From positions 1 to 50,974 of the forward strand of contig DAOURR010000007.1 in NCBI GenBank assembly GCA_030627625.1: 50,974 nucleotides of DNA, written 5' to 3'. The notes under the pieces are model-generated. The model saw only the letters and a program-made list of their open reading frames with translations. It made no database searches and was not told the origin of the DNA. Position numbers and translations under genes: made by a program. The first letter of the stretch is position 1, and the number at the start of each line of letters is the position of its first letter. The DNA comes from UBA3103 sp002365855. GTDB taxonomy: Bacteria > Bacillota > Desulfotomaculia > Desulfotomaculales > Pelotomaculaceae. Shown here piece after piece: positions 35,325 through 43,109 of the stretch.

Positions 35325-36716
35325 ATGTTGTCGGGTGGGTATGATTACGGAAAGTGGCATATTTTGCTGGCGGTGCTGGCAGGCTTGATCATGGGCCCGC
35401 TTGACGCAAGCATTGTATACATTGCCATGCCATCTATAGCCGGGCACTTTGGCGTTAATCCAACAATCGTAGGCTGGGTTTCAATGTCGTATCTTCTGGT
35501 GTTGGGAAGCTTCCTGTTAGCATTCGGACGCCTGGGTGATATGTTTGGCTTCAAAAGGCTAAACCTGCTCGGCCTGCTGGTTTTTACAGCCTCATCTGCA
35601 CTTTGCGGCCTGGCGCCCAACCTGACCGCTCTGGTAATTTTAAGGGGATTGCAGGCAGTAGGCGCAGGTCTGACCATGGCTATGGCGCCGGCGATCATTA
35701 CAGCAGTTTTCCCTGCCAACGAGCGGGGCAAGGCCCTTGGTATAACTGGTATGGTGGTTGCAGTGGGTTTGGCGCTTGGGCCCAGTCTGGGAGGCATTCT
35801 GGTTGATCTGGCGGATTGGAGAATGGTTTTTTATGTCAATATTCCTATTGGAATAGCAGCATACCTCTGGTGTCTCAAGGTTTTACCGGATGCGCACGCC
35901 AGCCAGCGCCAGGCTTTTGACTGGCTGGGAGCTGTACTTGCCTTCTTGGGGCTGTTTGCCATGCTGCTTTTTTCCAGCCGGATTCAGGTTGCTGGCTGGT
36001 CGTGGTCCTTTGTGCTTCTGGGTTTAGCCGCGCTGACCCTCCTTAGTAGTTTTATTATAATTGAGAAACGCGTGCAGGAACCAATGCTGGATTTAAAACT
36101 GTTCCAAAACAGAATTTTTTCAGCGGGCAATGGTGCTTCATTGATGAATTTTATGACTCAGTATGTTATTGTATTTGTCACCCCTTTTTTTCTGCAGACG
36201 CTGCTTGGACACTCTGCCAGCATGGCAGGTGGTATAATGACCGCCTTCCCCCTGACAGTGCTTTTTGTTGCCCCGCTATCCGGAGCGCTATCGGACAAAA
36301 TAGGACAGCGCGGGCTGGCTTTTACCGGTTCTCTTTTATGCACTGTCGCCGCGCTGGCGTTGGCATCATTGGACCAGCATTCCGGGCCGCTTGATGTGGC
36401 CTGGAGGCTGAGCGTCTTTGGTTTGGGCACAGGTATGTTTCAGTCCCCGATAACAAGCGCAATGATGGGTGCTGTGCCTTTGTCACGCCTTGGCATAGCC
36501 TCTGGAGTGCTGGCTACAACCCGCAATATAGGAATGGTGCTGGGAATAGCACTGGGCGGAGCGGTACTGTCCGCCCGGCAGGTTGCAGGTCCAGAGTTTC
36601 TTTACGGGTTTAATTACGCTTACATAACAGCGGCTGCCTTTTCGCTGGCCGGGACCTTGGTATGCCTTTTAGCCAGACCTGCACCCGTCAGCAGCAGCAT
36701 CAACAGCCCTTCGTGA
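35325..36716 (+). CDS. MFS drug-resistance-type exporter (DHA2/EmrB-QacA-like)
   Basis: 463 residues from ATG 35325 behind GGGGAGGGG. It has 13-14 hydrophobic segments. MFS signatures include GPLDASIVYIAMPSIA in the first helix (the LDxTIVNVALP-type motif of DHA2 transporters), GRLGDMFGFKRL (motif A) and RGLQAVGAGLTMAMAPAI. The motif-C-like ALGPSLGGILVDLADWRMVF is also present. It should export small molecules by proton antiport. The substrate is unknown. Downstream of lysC, an amino-acid-related export role is possible but unproven. Confidence 0.88.
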   Translation: MLSGGYDYGKWHILLAVLAGLIMGPLDASIVYIAMPSIAGHFGVNPTIVGWVSMSYLLVLGSFLLAFGRLGDMFGFKRLNLLGLLVFTASSALCGLAPNLTALVILRGLQAVGAGLTMAMAPAIITAVFPANERGKALGITGMVVAVGLALGPSLGGILVDLADWRMVFYVNIPIGIAAYLWCLKVLPDAHASQRQAFDWLGAVLAFLGLFAMLLFSSRIQVAGWSWSFVLLGLAALTLLSSFIIIEKRVQEPMLDLKLFQNRIFSAGNGASLMNFMTQYVIVFVTPFFLQTLLGHSASMAGGIMTAFPLTVLFVAPLSGALSDKIGQRGLAFTGSLLCTVAALALASLDQHSGPLDVAWRLSVFGLGTGMFQSPITSAMMGAVPLSRLGIASGVLATTRNIGMVLGIALGGAVLSARQVAGPEFLYGFNYAYITAAAFSLAGTLVCLLARPAPVSSSINSPS

Positions 36717-36755
36717 AAGACGATACCTTTCTTGTTAAAATGCCGGCGGCCGGGA

Positions 36756-37988
36756 TTAGACCCCTGTGACTGGAAGGCTGCCCCTTATAAAGTAGTCCAT
36801 CAGCCTGTGGCCTTCCTGGATCATAAAGCCGCTGTACGCCGCAGACTTTTCACTGTATAATCTGCCGGATACCTTTCCGTTATTTTGACTGCAGCATTTG
36901 AATATGGCAAAGGGTACCGGTTCGCTTGAATGTGTCATAGTGCTGAGCGGAGTCCGATGGTCAGGCAGGAGCATTATTTTATAGCTATTAAAAGCTTTTA
37001 GGCCATCCAGCAGCTGTCCGAGCACCTGGTCGACCATTTCGATTGCCGCCACCTTGGTGTCGATTTCACCCCTGTGCGCAGCCGCATCAGGCGCCTCAAC
37101 ATGAACGTATACAAAGTCCTTCCCGCTTTTTAGCTCATCAAGAGCGGCGTGTACCTTTCCCCTGTAATTGGTGTGGATAGTGCCGGTCACATTTTCGACT
37201 TTCACCACATCCAGCCCGGCACAGATCCCTATGCCTTTAATCAGGTCCACAGCTGAGACCACAGAGCCGCTCAAACCGTATTTATTGTGGAATTTTTCTA
37301 TGGCCGGCTTTTTGCCCTGCCCCCAGAACCATATTGAATTAGCCGGCCTCAAACCGGATTCTTTCCTCTTTCGGTTGACCTGGTGATTGTGCAGAATATC
37401 GTAGCTTTCCCGCATTAAATGCCCCAGGGTATCGCTGCCTTCTCCATCCGGCAGGTGTCCTTTAATAGATTTTCCTGAGATATCATGAGGGGGTGTCAGT
37501 TTCCCGCCTGTGGGCCCGCCTCTCCAGGTCAGGAGGTGCCTGAAGCCAAAACCGGCATGAAAGTTTAAAACGTCAGTGCCAAGATCAACGTTTATTTTTT
37601 TTATCAGCTCACTTGATTCTGCAGTTGTAATCTCGTCAGCACTGTAGTCTACCATAATTTTGTTTTTATAATCGTCATTCTCGGAAAGGGTTACCAGGTT
37701 GCAGCGAAAGGCCGCGTCGTTATTTCCGAGCTTGACGCCCATGCTGACTGCTTCCAGGGGTGAGCGTCCGGTATAATATTTTCGAGGGTCATAACCCATT
37801 ACAGAGAGATTGGCCACATCGCTGCCCGGGGGGAAACCCTCCGGAACAGTCCTGGCCATGCCTATTTCTCCTTGAGAGGCCAGAAAGTCCATATTAGGCG
37901 TGTCTGCGTATTCAAGAGGTGTCTTGCCGCCGAGATCAGGTATTTCATAATCGGCCATGCCATCTCCAAGCAATATGACGTATTTCAT
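36756..37988 (-). CDS. apgM: Cofactor-independent phosphoglycerate mutase (archaeal type, ApgM)
   Basis: 410 residues from ATG 37988 behind GAGGAG; the frame extends 30 codons further without a better start. It interconverts 3- and 2-phosphoglycerate with bound metal ions. Motifs of the alkaline-phosphatase superfamily are seen: ILLGDGMADYEIP, DVANLSVMGYDPRKYYTGRSPLEA (Ser nucleophile region), HVEAPDAAAHRGEID and LLPDHRTPLSTMTHSSEPVPF. It converges on the MFS gene. ApgM-type enzymes are common in anaerobic Clostridia beside the classical GpmI. Confidence 0.92.
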   Translation of the reverse strand: MKYVILLGDGMADYEIPDLGGKTPLEYADTPNMDFLASQGEIGMARTVPEGFPPGSDVANLSVMGYDPRKYYTGRSPLEAVSMGVKLGNNDAAFRCNLVTLSENDDYKNKIMVDYSADEITTAESSELIKKINVDLGTDVLNFHAGFGFRHLLTWRGGPTGGKLTPPHDISGKSIKGHLPDGEGSDTLGHLMRESYDILHNHQVNRKRKESGLRPANSIWFWGQGKKPAIEKFHNKYGLSGSVVSAVDLIKGIGICAGLDVVKVENVTGTIHTNYRGKVHAALDELKSGKDFVYVHVEAPDAAAHRGEIDTKVAAIEMVDQVLGQLLDGLKAFNSYKIMLLPDHRTPLSTMTHSSEPVPFAIFKCCSQNNGKVSGRLYSEKSAAYSGFMIQEGHRLMDYFIRGSLPVTGV

Positions 37989-38172
37989 GATATTTTCTCC
38001 TCTTCTTATGTGATCAGTCATAATCTTTATTCTCCCGCAGTAGTTATTATCCTGCACTATTTTAGCTTGTAAACACATGTTATTTTATACTGAACCATGG
38101 AGAAAAATGTTCTTTAAGTATCATTACCGCACTCCTGATGTTAAAATGGTTTGAAAGAGGGTGGTAAAAGCA

Positions 38173-39528
38173 ATGCAAGAGATGCGCATTCTATCTCCCA
38201 CAGCCATCCTGGGGTATGGGTTTCCATTAGAATCGTTTAAGGAGGCACTTAGGCGGGAACCACATGCTATTGCTGTGGATGCCGGTTCCACCGATCCGGG
38301 ACCTTATTACCTGGGCGCCGGAGCCTCGTTCACAAATGGTCGCGCGGTCAGACGGGACCTTGAATTGCTGCTGGAAGCGGCAGTTGGAAATAAAATACCC
38401 CTGCTTATTGGTACAGCGGGAGGCAGCGGGGGAGAACCTCACTTGAAAAGGGATTTGGATCTGATTATGGGGATTGCCAGGGAGAGCAATTTGCAGTTCA
38501 GGCTGGCAGTTATTCACTCTGAAATAGGCCGGGAAAAGGTTAGGAAATCCCTGCGGCAGGGCAGGATAACACCACTTGGACCTGTTCCTGATTTAAGCGA
38601 GGAAGTTTTGGACCGGACCGTGCGGATAGTAGCTCAGATGGGAGTGGAACCTGTGGTCGGAGCCCTGGATGCCGGAGCGCAGGTAGTTTTGGCCGGCCGT
38701 GCCTATGATCCTTCGGTCTTTGCCGCGCCGGCCTTGAGGAATGGTTATGATCCGGGACAGTCCGTACATCTGGGTAAAATTCTTGAGTGCGGCGCTATTG
38801 CCGCAGCGCCGGGGAGCGGCAGCGACTGTCTTTTTGGGCGTATTGGCAAGGGATATTTCGAGGTAGAATCTGTAAATTCTGCGCGGCGCTGCACCGTCAG
38901 TTCAGTTGCCGCCCATACGTTGTACGAAAAAGCTAACCCGATGGTACTGCCAGGCCCTGGAGGTTGCCTCGAGCTGACGGATGCCAGGTTTGAGCAGATT
39001 CGGGAGGACAGGGTAAGGGTGACGGGGAGCAGGTTCGTTCCGGCTGATAGATATTTCGTCAAGCTGGAAGGAGTTAAAAAAGAAGGTTACCGGACGGTTG
39101 CCATCGCCGGATGCCGGGACCCTGTGATGATCAGGGAAATAAATCAGGTAGCCAAGTCAGTAAGAGAGAGGGTGCGTGACAATTTTTCGGCAGCTGGCGA
39201 CAATTATTATCTCGATTTTAAGCTTTACGGAATAAATGGAGTCATGGGTGCGCTTGAACCGGAGCATGATGCAGTTCCCAACGAGTTGGGCATAATTATA
39301 GAGGCTGTGGCGCAAACCCAGGAAGAAGCTGATACGGTCTGCGCTTTTGCCAGGTCAACGATGCTCCACTGCAGCTACCAAGGCCGTATTGCGACGGCGG
39401 GAAATTTGGCCTTCCCGTATTCTCCGTCGGATTTCAGGGGTGGGGAAGTGTACCGCTTCAGTGTCTACCACCTGCTGGAAGTAGAAGATCCCTTCGAGCT
39501 TTTTCCCATGGAGTTGGTTAGTATCTGA
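38173..39528 (+). CDS. AtuA-like (DUF1446) protein
   Basis: 451 residues from ATG 38173, with GAGGGTGG as ribosome-binding site; GTG 38161 lies inside that site. The sequence matches the AtuA/DUF1446 family, named for acyclic terpene utilisation: AIAVDAGSTDPGPYYLGAG, LLIGTAGGSGGEPHL, VLAGRAYDPSVFAAPAL and LGKILECGAIAAAPGSGSDC. The true reaction is not settled for most members. It is paired with a DUF4387 gene 18 bases downstream, a common two-gene unit that may form a complex. Confidence 0.85.
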   Translation: MQEMRILSPTAILGYGFPLESFKEALRREPHAIAVDAGSTDPGPYYLGAGASFTNGRAVRRDLELLLEAAVGNKIPLLIGTAGGSGGEPHLKRDLDLIMGIARESNLQFRLAVIHSEIGREKVRKSLRQGRITPLGPVPDLSEEVLDRTVRIVAQMGVEPVVGALDAGAQVVLAGRAYDPSVFAAPALRNGYDPGQSVHLGKILECGAIAAAPGSGSDCLFGRIGKGYFEVESVNSARRCTVSSVAAHTLYEKANPMVLPGPGGCLELTDARFEQIREDRVRVTGSRFVPADRYFVKLEGVKKEGYRTVAIAGCRDPVMIREINQVAKSVRERVRDNFSAAGDNYYLDFKLYGINGVMGALEPEHDAVPNELGIIIEAVAQTQEEADTVCAFARSTMLHCSYQGRIATAGNLAFPYSPSDFRGGEVYRFSVYHLLEVEDPFELFPMELVSI

Positions 39529-39546
39529 TAAAGGGTGATATAAATA

Positions 39547-39876
39547 ATTAAGAAAGCAAAGATCACTGAACTCGCAGAAGTTATCCGGAGCAAAAACTCA
39601 GGGCCGTTTGAACTGACCCTTGATATTCTTTTTAAAAACCGTGAATATTTTGAGCTTGGGCGCCGCTCAGGAGTGTTTACAAGGGAATTATTTGCCAGAC
39701 TTTATGGCGTACAGCCGGAAAATGTTATTGATGTAATAGAATACGAACAGGCTAATGCGATAAAAGCAACCATCGTACGGCCTATTGTTTCGGGCGATCC
39801 GGGAGATTCCGATATTTATGGCGCCCAGCAGCACGCACCACTGCTGGGGATAGAAGTGCCGCTGGAAGATAACTAG
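39547..39876 (+). CDS. DUF4387 protein with apparent ATT start codon
   Basis: 109 residues if initiated at ATT 39547, which sits 8 bases after GGGTGAT. The frame is open from a TAA at 39541 and contains no ATG, GTG or TTG before GTG 39679. Starting at that GTG would delete 44 residues that are plainly family sequence (ITELAEVIRSKNSGPFELTL). The rest reads LFARLYGVQPENVIDVIEYEQANAIKATIVRP. DUF4387 proteins accompany AtuA-like proteins and are of unknown function. Confidence 0.8.
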   Translation: MKKAKITELAEVIRSKNSGPFELTLDILFKNREYFELGRRSGVFTRELFARLYGVQPENVIDVIEYEQANAIKATIVRPIVSGDPGDSDIYGAQQHAPLLGIEVPLEDN

Positions 39877-39915
39877 AGCGTCAGTCCAAACTATGACTAC
39901 GGAAGGAGCAGCAGC

Positions 39916-41052
39916 ATGAACGTATTTACCAGAAACGAGCTAAAGACTTTAATGGAAAAATCAAAAGGCCCTTGTGTTTCAATTTTTATGCCCACTCTCA
40001 GGGGAGGTGCACAATCACAACAAAACCCGATCAGGTTTAAAAATTTACTCAGGGAAGCCGAGGAACGCCTTGTGGCGGCTGGTCTTCGTTCTTCGGAGGC
40101 GAAGGAACTGCTTGAGCCTGCCCAAAAACTTTTGCTGGACGGTCCTTTCTGGCGGCAGAGTGATGGAATTGCCTTATTTCTTTCCCCAAAGTCATATCGC
40201 TATTATCGTCTGCCGTTTGATTTTGAAGAACTTCTGGTCGTAGGTGACCGTTTTAATGTTAAACCCCTGCTTCGCCTGCCGGCTACTGCTGTGCGTTTTT
40301 ATATCCTGGCTTTAAGTCAAAACAAGGTGCGGCTGTTTGAGGGTGCGAATCAAAGAATAAATGAGATTGACCTGGAGCTTGAGGGGATTCCTCAGAGCCT
40401 TGCTGAGGTTCTGAAGTACGAGGATGTAGAGAAACAGCGCCATGCTCACAGTGGTGTGCCAGGAACCGCAATTTTTCATGGCCACACCATAGCTGATGAC
40501 GCTAAAATGAATATATTACGGTATTTTCAGCAGATAGATCGGGGATTGAAAGACCTGTTGCGGGATAGGCAGGTACCACTGCTTCTGGCAGGAGTAAGCT
40601 ATTTTTTCTCAATATACAGAGAGGCTAACAGTTATCCATACCTGGTCCAGGAAGGAATCGAGGGCAATCCTGACAGGATGGAAGTTGAGGACTTGTATGA
40701 GAGGGCCTGGGCTATTGTTAAACCCCATTTCTTTAAAGCTCAGCAAGAGGCGGTTGATTTGTACAGGCAACTGGCAGGAACCGGGCGTACTTCCAATGAT
40801 GTTGAAGAAATAGTCCGCGCGGCCTATTACGGCCGAATTGACATTTTATTCGTTGCTGCAGGCCAGCATTTTTGGGGCACATTTGACCCGGTTTCCAATG
40901 AAGTTAGAATGCACACCGGGTCGGACCATGGGAGCGATGATTTGCTTGACCTTGCAGCCGTTCATACGATTTTAAACGGCGGTGTTGTATACGCGGTTGA
41001 GCCTGACAGGATGCCTGACAACAGGGCTCTGGCGGCCGTGTTCCGGTATTGA
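39916..41052 (+). CDS. baeRF-type (bacterial archaeo-eukaryotic release-factor-like) protein
   Basis: 378 residues. It opens with MNVFTRNELKTLMEKSKGPCVSIFMPT and contains EERLVAAGL, SDGIALFLSPKSYRYYRLP, VGDRFNVKPLL, LLLAGVSYFFSIYREANSYP and DLLDLAAVHTILNGGVVYAVEPDRMP. These match bacterial proteins related to eukaryotic release factor 1 (baeRF3/baeRF7 group), proposed to act on ribosomes. A role in stress or ribosome rescue is inferred for the family and unproven here. AAGGAGCAGC precedes the ATG. A terminator follows. Confidence 0.75.
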   Translation: MNVFTRNELKTLMEKSKGPCVSIFMPTLRGGAQSQQNPIRFKNLLREAEERLVAAGLRSSEAKELLEPAQKLLLDGPFWRQSDGIALFLSPKSYRYYRLPFDFEELLVVGDRFNVKPLLRLPATAVRFYILALSQNKVRLFEGANQRINEIDLELEGIPQSLAEVLKYEDVEKQRHAHSGVPGTAIFHGHTIADDAKMNILRYFQQIDRGLKDLLRDRQVPLLLAGVSYFFSIYREANSYPYLVQEGIEGNPDRMEVEDLYERAWAIVKPHFFKAQQEAVDLYRQLAGTGRTSNDVEEIVRAAYYGRIDILFVAAGQHFWGTFDPVSNEVRMHTGSDHGSDDLLDLAAVHTILNGGVVYAVEPDRMPDNRALAAVFRY

Positions 41053-41114
41053 TCCTGATTTAATTCACCTTCAAAATAATTTATTTAACTATATTGAAAA
41101 TAAAACAAAAAGCT

Positions 41115-41137
41115 CCGGGGACAATACCCCGGGTTTT
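41115..41137 (+). terminator. Intrinsic terminator after the baeRF gene
   Basis: CCGGGG (41115-41120) pairs with CCCCGG (41127-41132), followed by G and TTTT. Confidence 0.8.
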
Positions 41138-41241
41138 ATCCTGGTAGTCATACTGTAAAAAAAGCTATACTTATTACCCCTTTTAAAGCTTGTCAGATTT
41201 ATGATATTGTTATAGTATAGTTATCTTTCCAGGAGGTGGCA

Positions 41242-41274
41242 ATGATGTCTAAATTAGGAGGAGGGCTAAAGTGA
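41242..41274 (+). CDS. Ten-codon upstream ORF coupled to the stalk-domain gene
   Basis: MMSKLGGGLK, with a strong AGGAGGTGG ribosome-binding site. Its TGA overlaps the GTG start of the next gene (GTGA). The downstream gene's own AGGAGGAGGG (41256-41265) lies inside this ORF and encodes its Gly run. This arrangement suggests translational coupling; the peptide itself may have no function. Confidence 0.5.
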   Translation: MMSKLGGGLK

Positions 41275-42911
41275 AAAAGAATCGATACTTATTAGCAATA
41301 CTTTGTCTTTTGCTGTGTTTCGGTATTGTTTACTCAGCCAGTGCGGCGACCACATTGACAGCCAAACAACTGTTGCTTGACAAATTACAGAGCGCTGATT
41401 TGAGTATCCCGGGCGGACAGATGTACAAGGTGTCTTCCGGAACATCCAGTTACCAGTTAAAAGCTCTGAGCGGTACACTTATTTCTGGAGTAGAGCCGCT
41501 TAACGATTTGACTGGGGCAAAGTTAGACCTGGACTATAAATTAAATTCATCACAGAAAAAGCTGGAGGCCGGTTACAACCTGGTATACGGCCAGAACACC
41601 TACGAAGGGATAATGTATCTAAATAACGATAAGCTTATATTATCGTCAGATATATTTTCGTTAATCAGTCAAATTGACCCGAGTTTTAACCTGGCGGGAG
41701 GGGAGACTCTTCCCGAGTACATCTATATCAGCGATAAACAAATAGGCTCCATGTGGGGGAGTACATTATACAGCGGGCAGAATATTCCTGAGGAATCCAG
41801 GGACCTGTTGATTTTTATAACCGAAGCCATACCAGATCAATATTTTACTACCTCACTGGTCAACCAAAATATAATTTTGAACTTGGAAGAGAATAGACTT
41901 GCCGATGTTGTCGCTTCGGTTATGCAAAAAGCTGTCAACGAACCGGAAAGGTTTGCGGTTATTGCATCGGGTCTTGTGTTAGCAGTCGATCCAACTCAGA
42001 ATCGTGAAAAACTTAAAACAGAAATTATCAGTGGGCTTCAAGCAGCTAAACAAAGCGGCATCCCCAGTTCAGGTGAAATCCAAGAAATGATGGCGGAAAT
42101 AGTTGTTGTTGAAGAACTGAAGTTCGAGGCCTCACTGCTTCCTTCAGGAAACAGCGCATTGACCATGGCGGTAAGTTTCGGAGGCAGTTCGAATACAACT
42201 GGCAGTGTGACTCTAAATGTCGATACCATAGGCAGCAAAGACAACTTGAGTGGAACCTATGCACTGAACGTAACTGTGAGAGACAGCGTGGATAAAATAA
42301 ATGTAGACGGTCGGATCAGCGGTGAATTCAAGTACACCGCGTCGAATACCACGTCAAAGAGTACAGTCAGTGCCAGCGTAAAAGACCAAACCGGCACACT
42401 TCTTAACTTATTATTAGAAATAAATTCTGATATGAAATACGACCCTGGTGTAATAATTAACGTTCCAGCGTTAACAGCTTCCAACAGCATGAGTGTTGAA
42501 GATTTTATGCCCGATGGCTCACTCAGGGTATTTGTTGACGGCAGTCCGGTTAGGTTTGATGTAGAGCCCTTTATTCAGGACGGCAGGACCATGGCGCCGG
42601 TAAGGAATGTAGCCGAAGTTATGGGCTGCCAGGTCAATTGGGTTGACCCGGACCAGATTAACATACTCCGGGATGACATTTCAATTAAGATGTATATTAA
42701 TAAACAGACATATACGGTCAACGGCGTCGAAAGACAGCTGGATGTGCCGCCCTTTATTAAGGAAGGGAGAACGGTGGTTCCTTTAAGGTTTATCGCCGAG
42801 GGGCTTGGCTGCACGTTTGAATACCAGGAATCAACCAGGACGGTATATATACAGAGCCTGAATAAAACCTTTAAACAAGAGGTAAGCAAGGTTATTGTAG
42901 AAGAACTTTGA
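41271..42911 (+). CDS. Secreted stalk-domain (copper amine oxidase N-terminal-like) protein
   Basis: 546 residues. A signal peptide (about 1-25, ending near SASA) is followed by a long region of unknown fold (30-400) rich in Ser/Asn/Thr. The C-terminal part (about 410-535) has two repeats of the CuAO-N1 'stalk' motif: SPVRFDVEPFIQDGRTMAPVR...MGCQVNWV and VERQLDVPPFIKEGRTVVPLRF...LGCTFEY. Such domains are common on exported proteins of Clostridia and probably mediate wall or surface attachment. No catalytic site is seen. GTG start. A terminator follows. Confidence 0.85.
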   Translation: MKKNRYLLAILCLLLCFGIVYSASAATTLTAKQLLLDKLQSADLSIPGGQMYKVSSGTSSYQLKALSGTLISGVEPLNDLTGAKLDLDYKLNSSQKKLEAGYNLVYGQNTYEGIMYLNNDKLILSSDIFSLISQIDPSFNLAGGETLPEYIYISDKQIGSMWGSTLYSGQNIPEESRDLLIFITEAIPDQYFTTSLVNQNIILNLEENRLADVVASVMQKAVNEPERFAVIASGLVLAVDPTQNREKLKTEIISGLQAAKQSGIPSSGEIQEMMAEIVVVEELKFEASLLPSGNSALTMAVSFGGSSNTTGSVTLNVDTIGSKDNLSGTYALNVTVRDSVDKINVDGRISGEFKYTASNTTSKSTVSASVKDQTGTLLNLLLEINSDMKYDPGVIINVPALTASNSMSVEDFMPDGSLRVFVDGSPVRFDVEPFIQDGRTMAPVRNVAEVMGCQVNWVDPDQINILRDDISIKMYINKQTYTVNGVERQLDVPPFIKEGRTVVPLRFIAEGLGCTFEYQESTRTVYIQSLNKTFKQEVSKVIVEEL

Positions 42912-42946
42912 GCTGTATCATAAGACCATTCAGGCTCAGGCAATCC

Positions 42947-42974
42947 GACCACCCTTTATTTAGGGTGGTTTTTT
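42947..42974 (+). terminator. Intrinsic terminator after the stalk-domain gene
   Basis: ACCACCC (42947-42953) pairs with GGGTGGT (42962-42968), followed by a T-run. The next 100 bases up to the insertion element hold no recognisable gene. Confidence 0.88.
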
Positions 42975-43074
42975 TCTAATCAGCGAGGTTGTCTCCTGTG
43001 AATGCGGTAACATATTTTCTCCGCCTGTTGTTAAAACTTTTAATGACAGCCGCAGGGGGCAGGAAGGGGGTAAA

Positions 43075-43109
43075 AGAAAATAGAAGTTATCTAAAATAAT
43101 CTCTTAGTA
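43075..43109 (+). repeat. Left copy of the 35-bp target-site duplication
   Basis: These 35 bases are identical to 44756-44790. They begin AGAAAATAG and end CTCTTAGTA, and abut the left inverted repeat of the insertion element. Confidence 0.9.
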
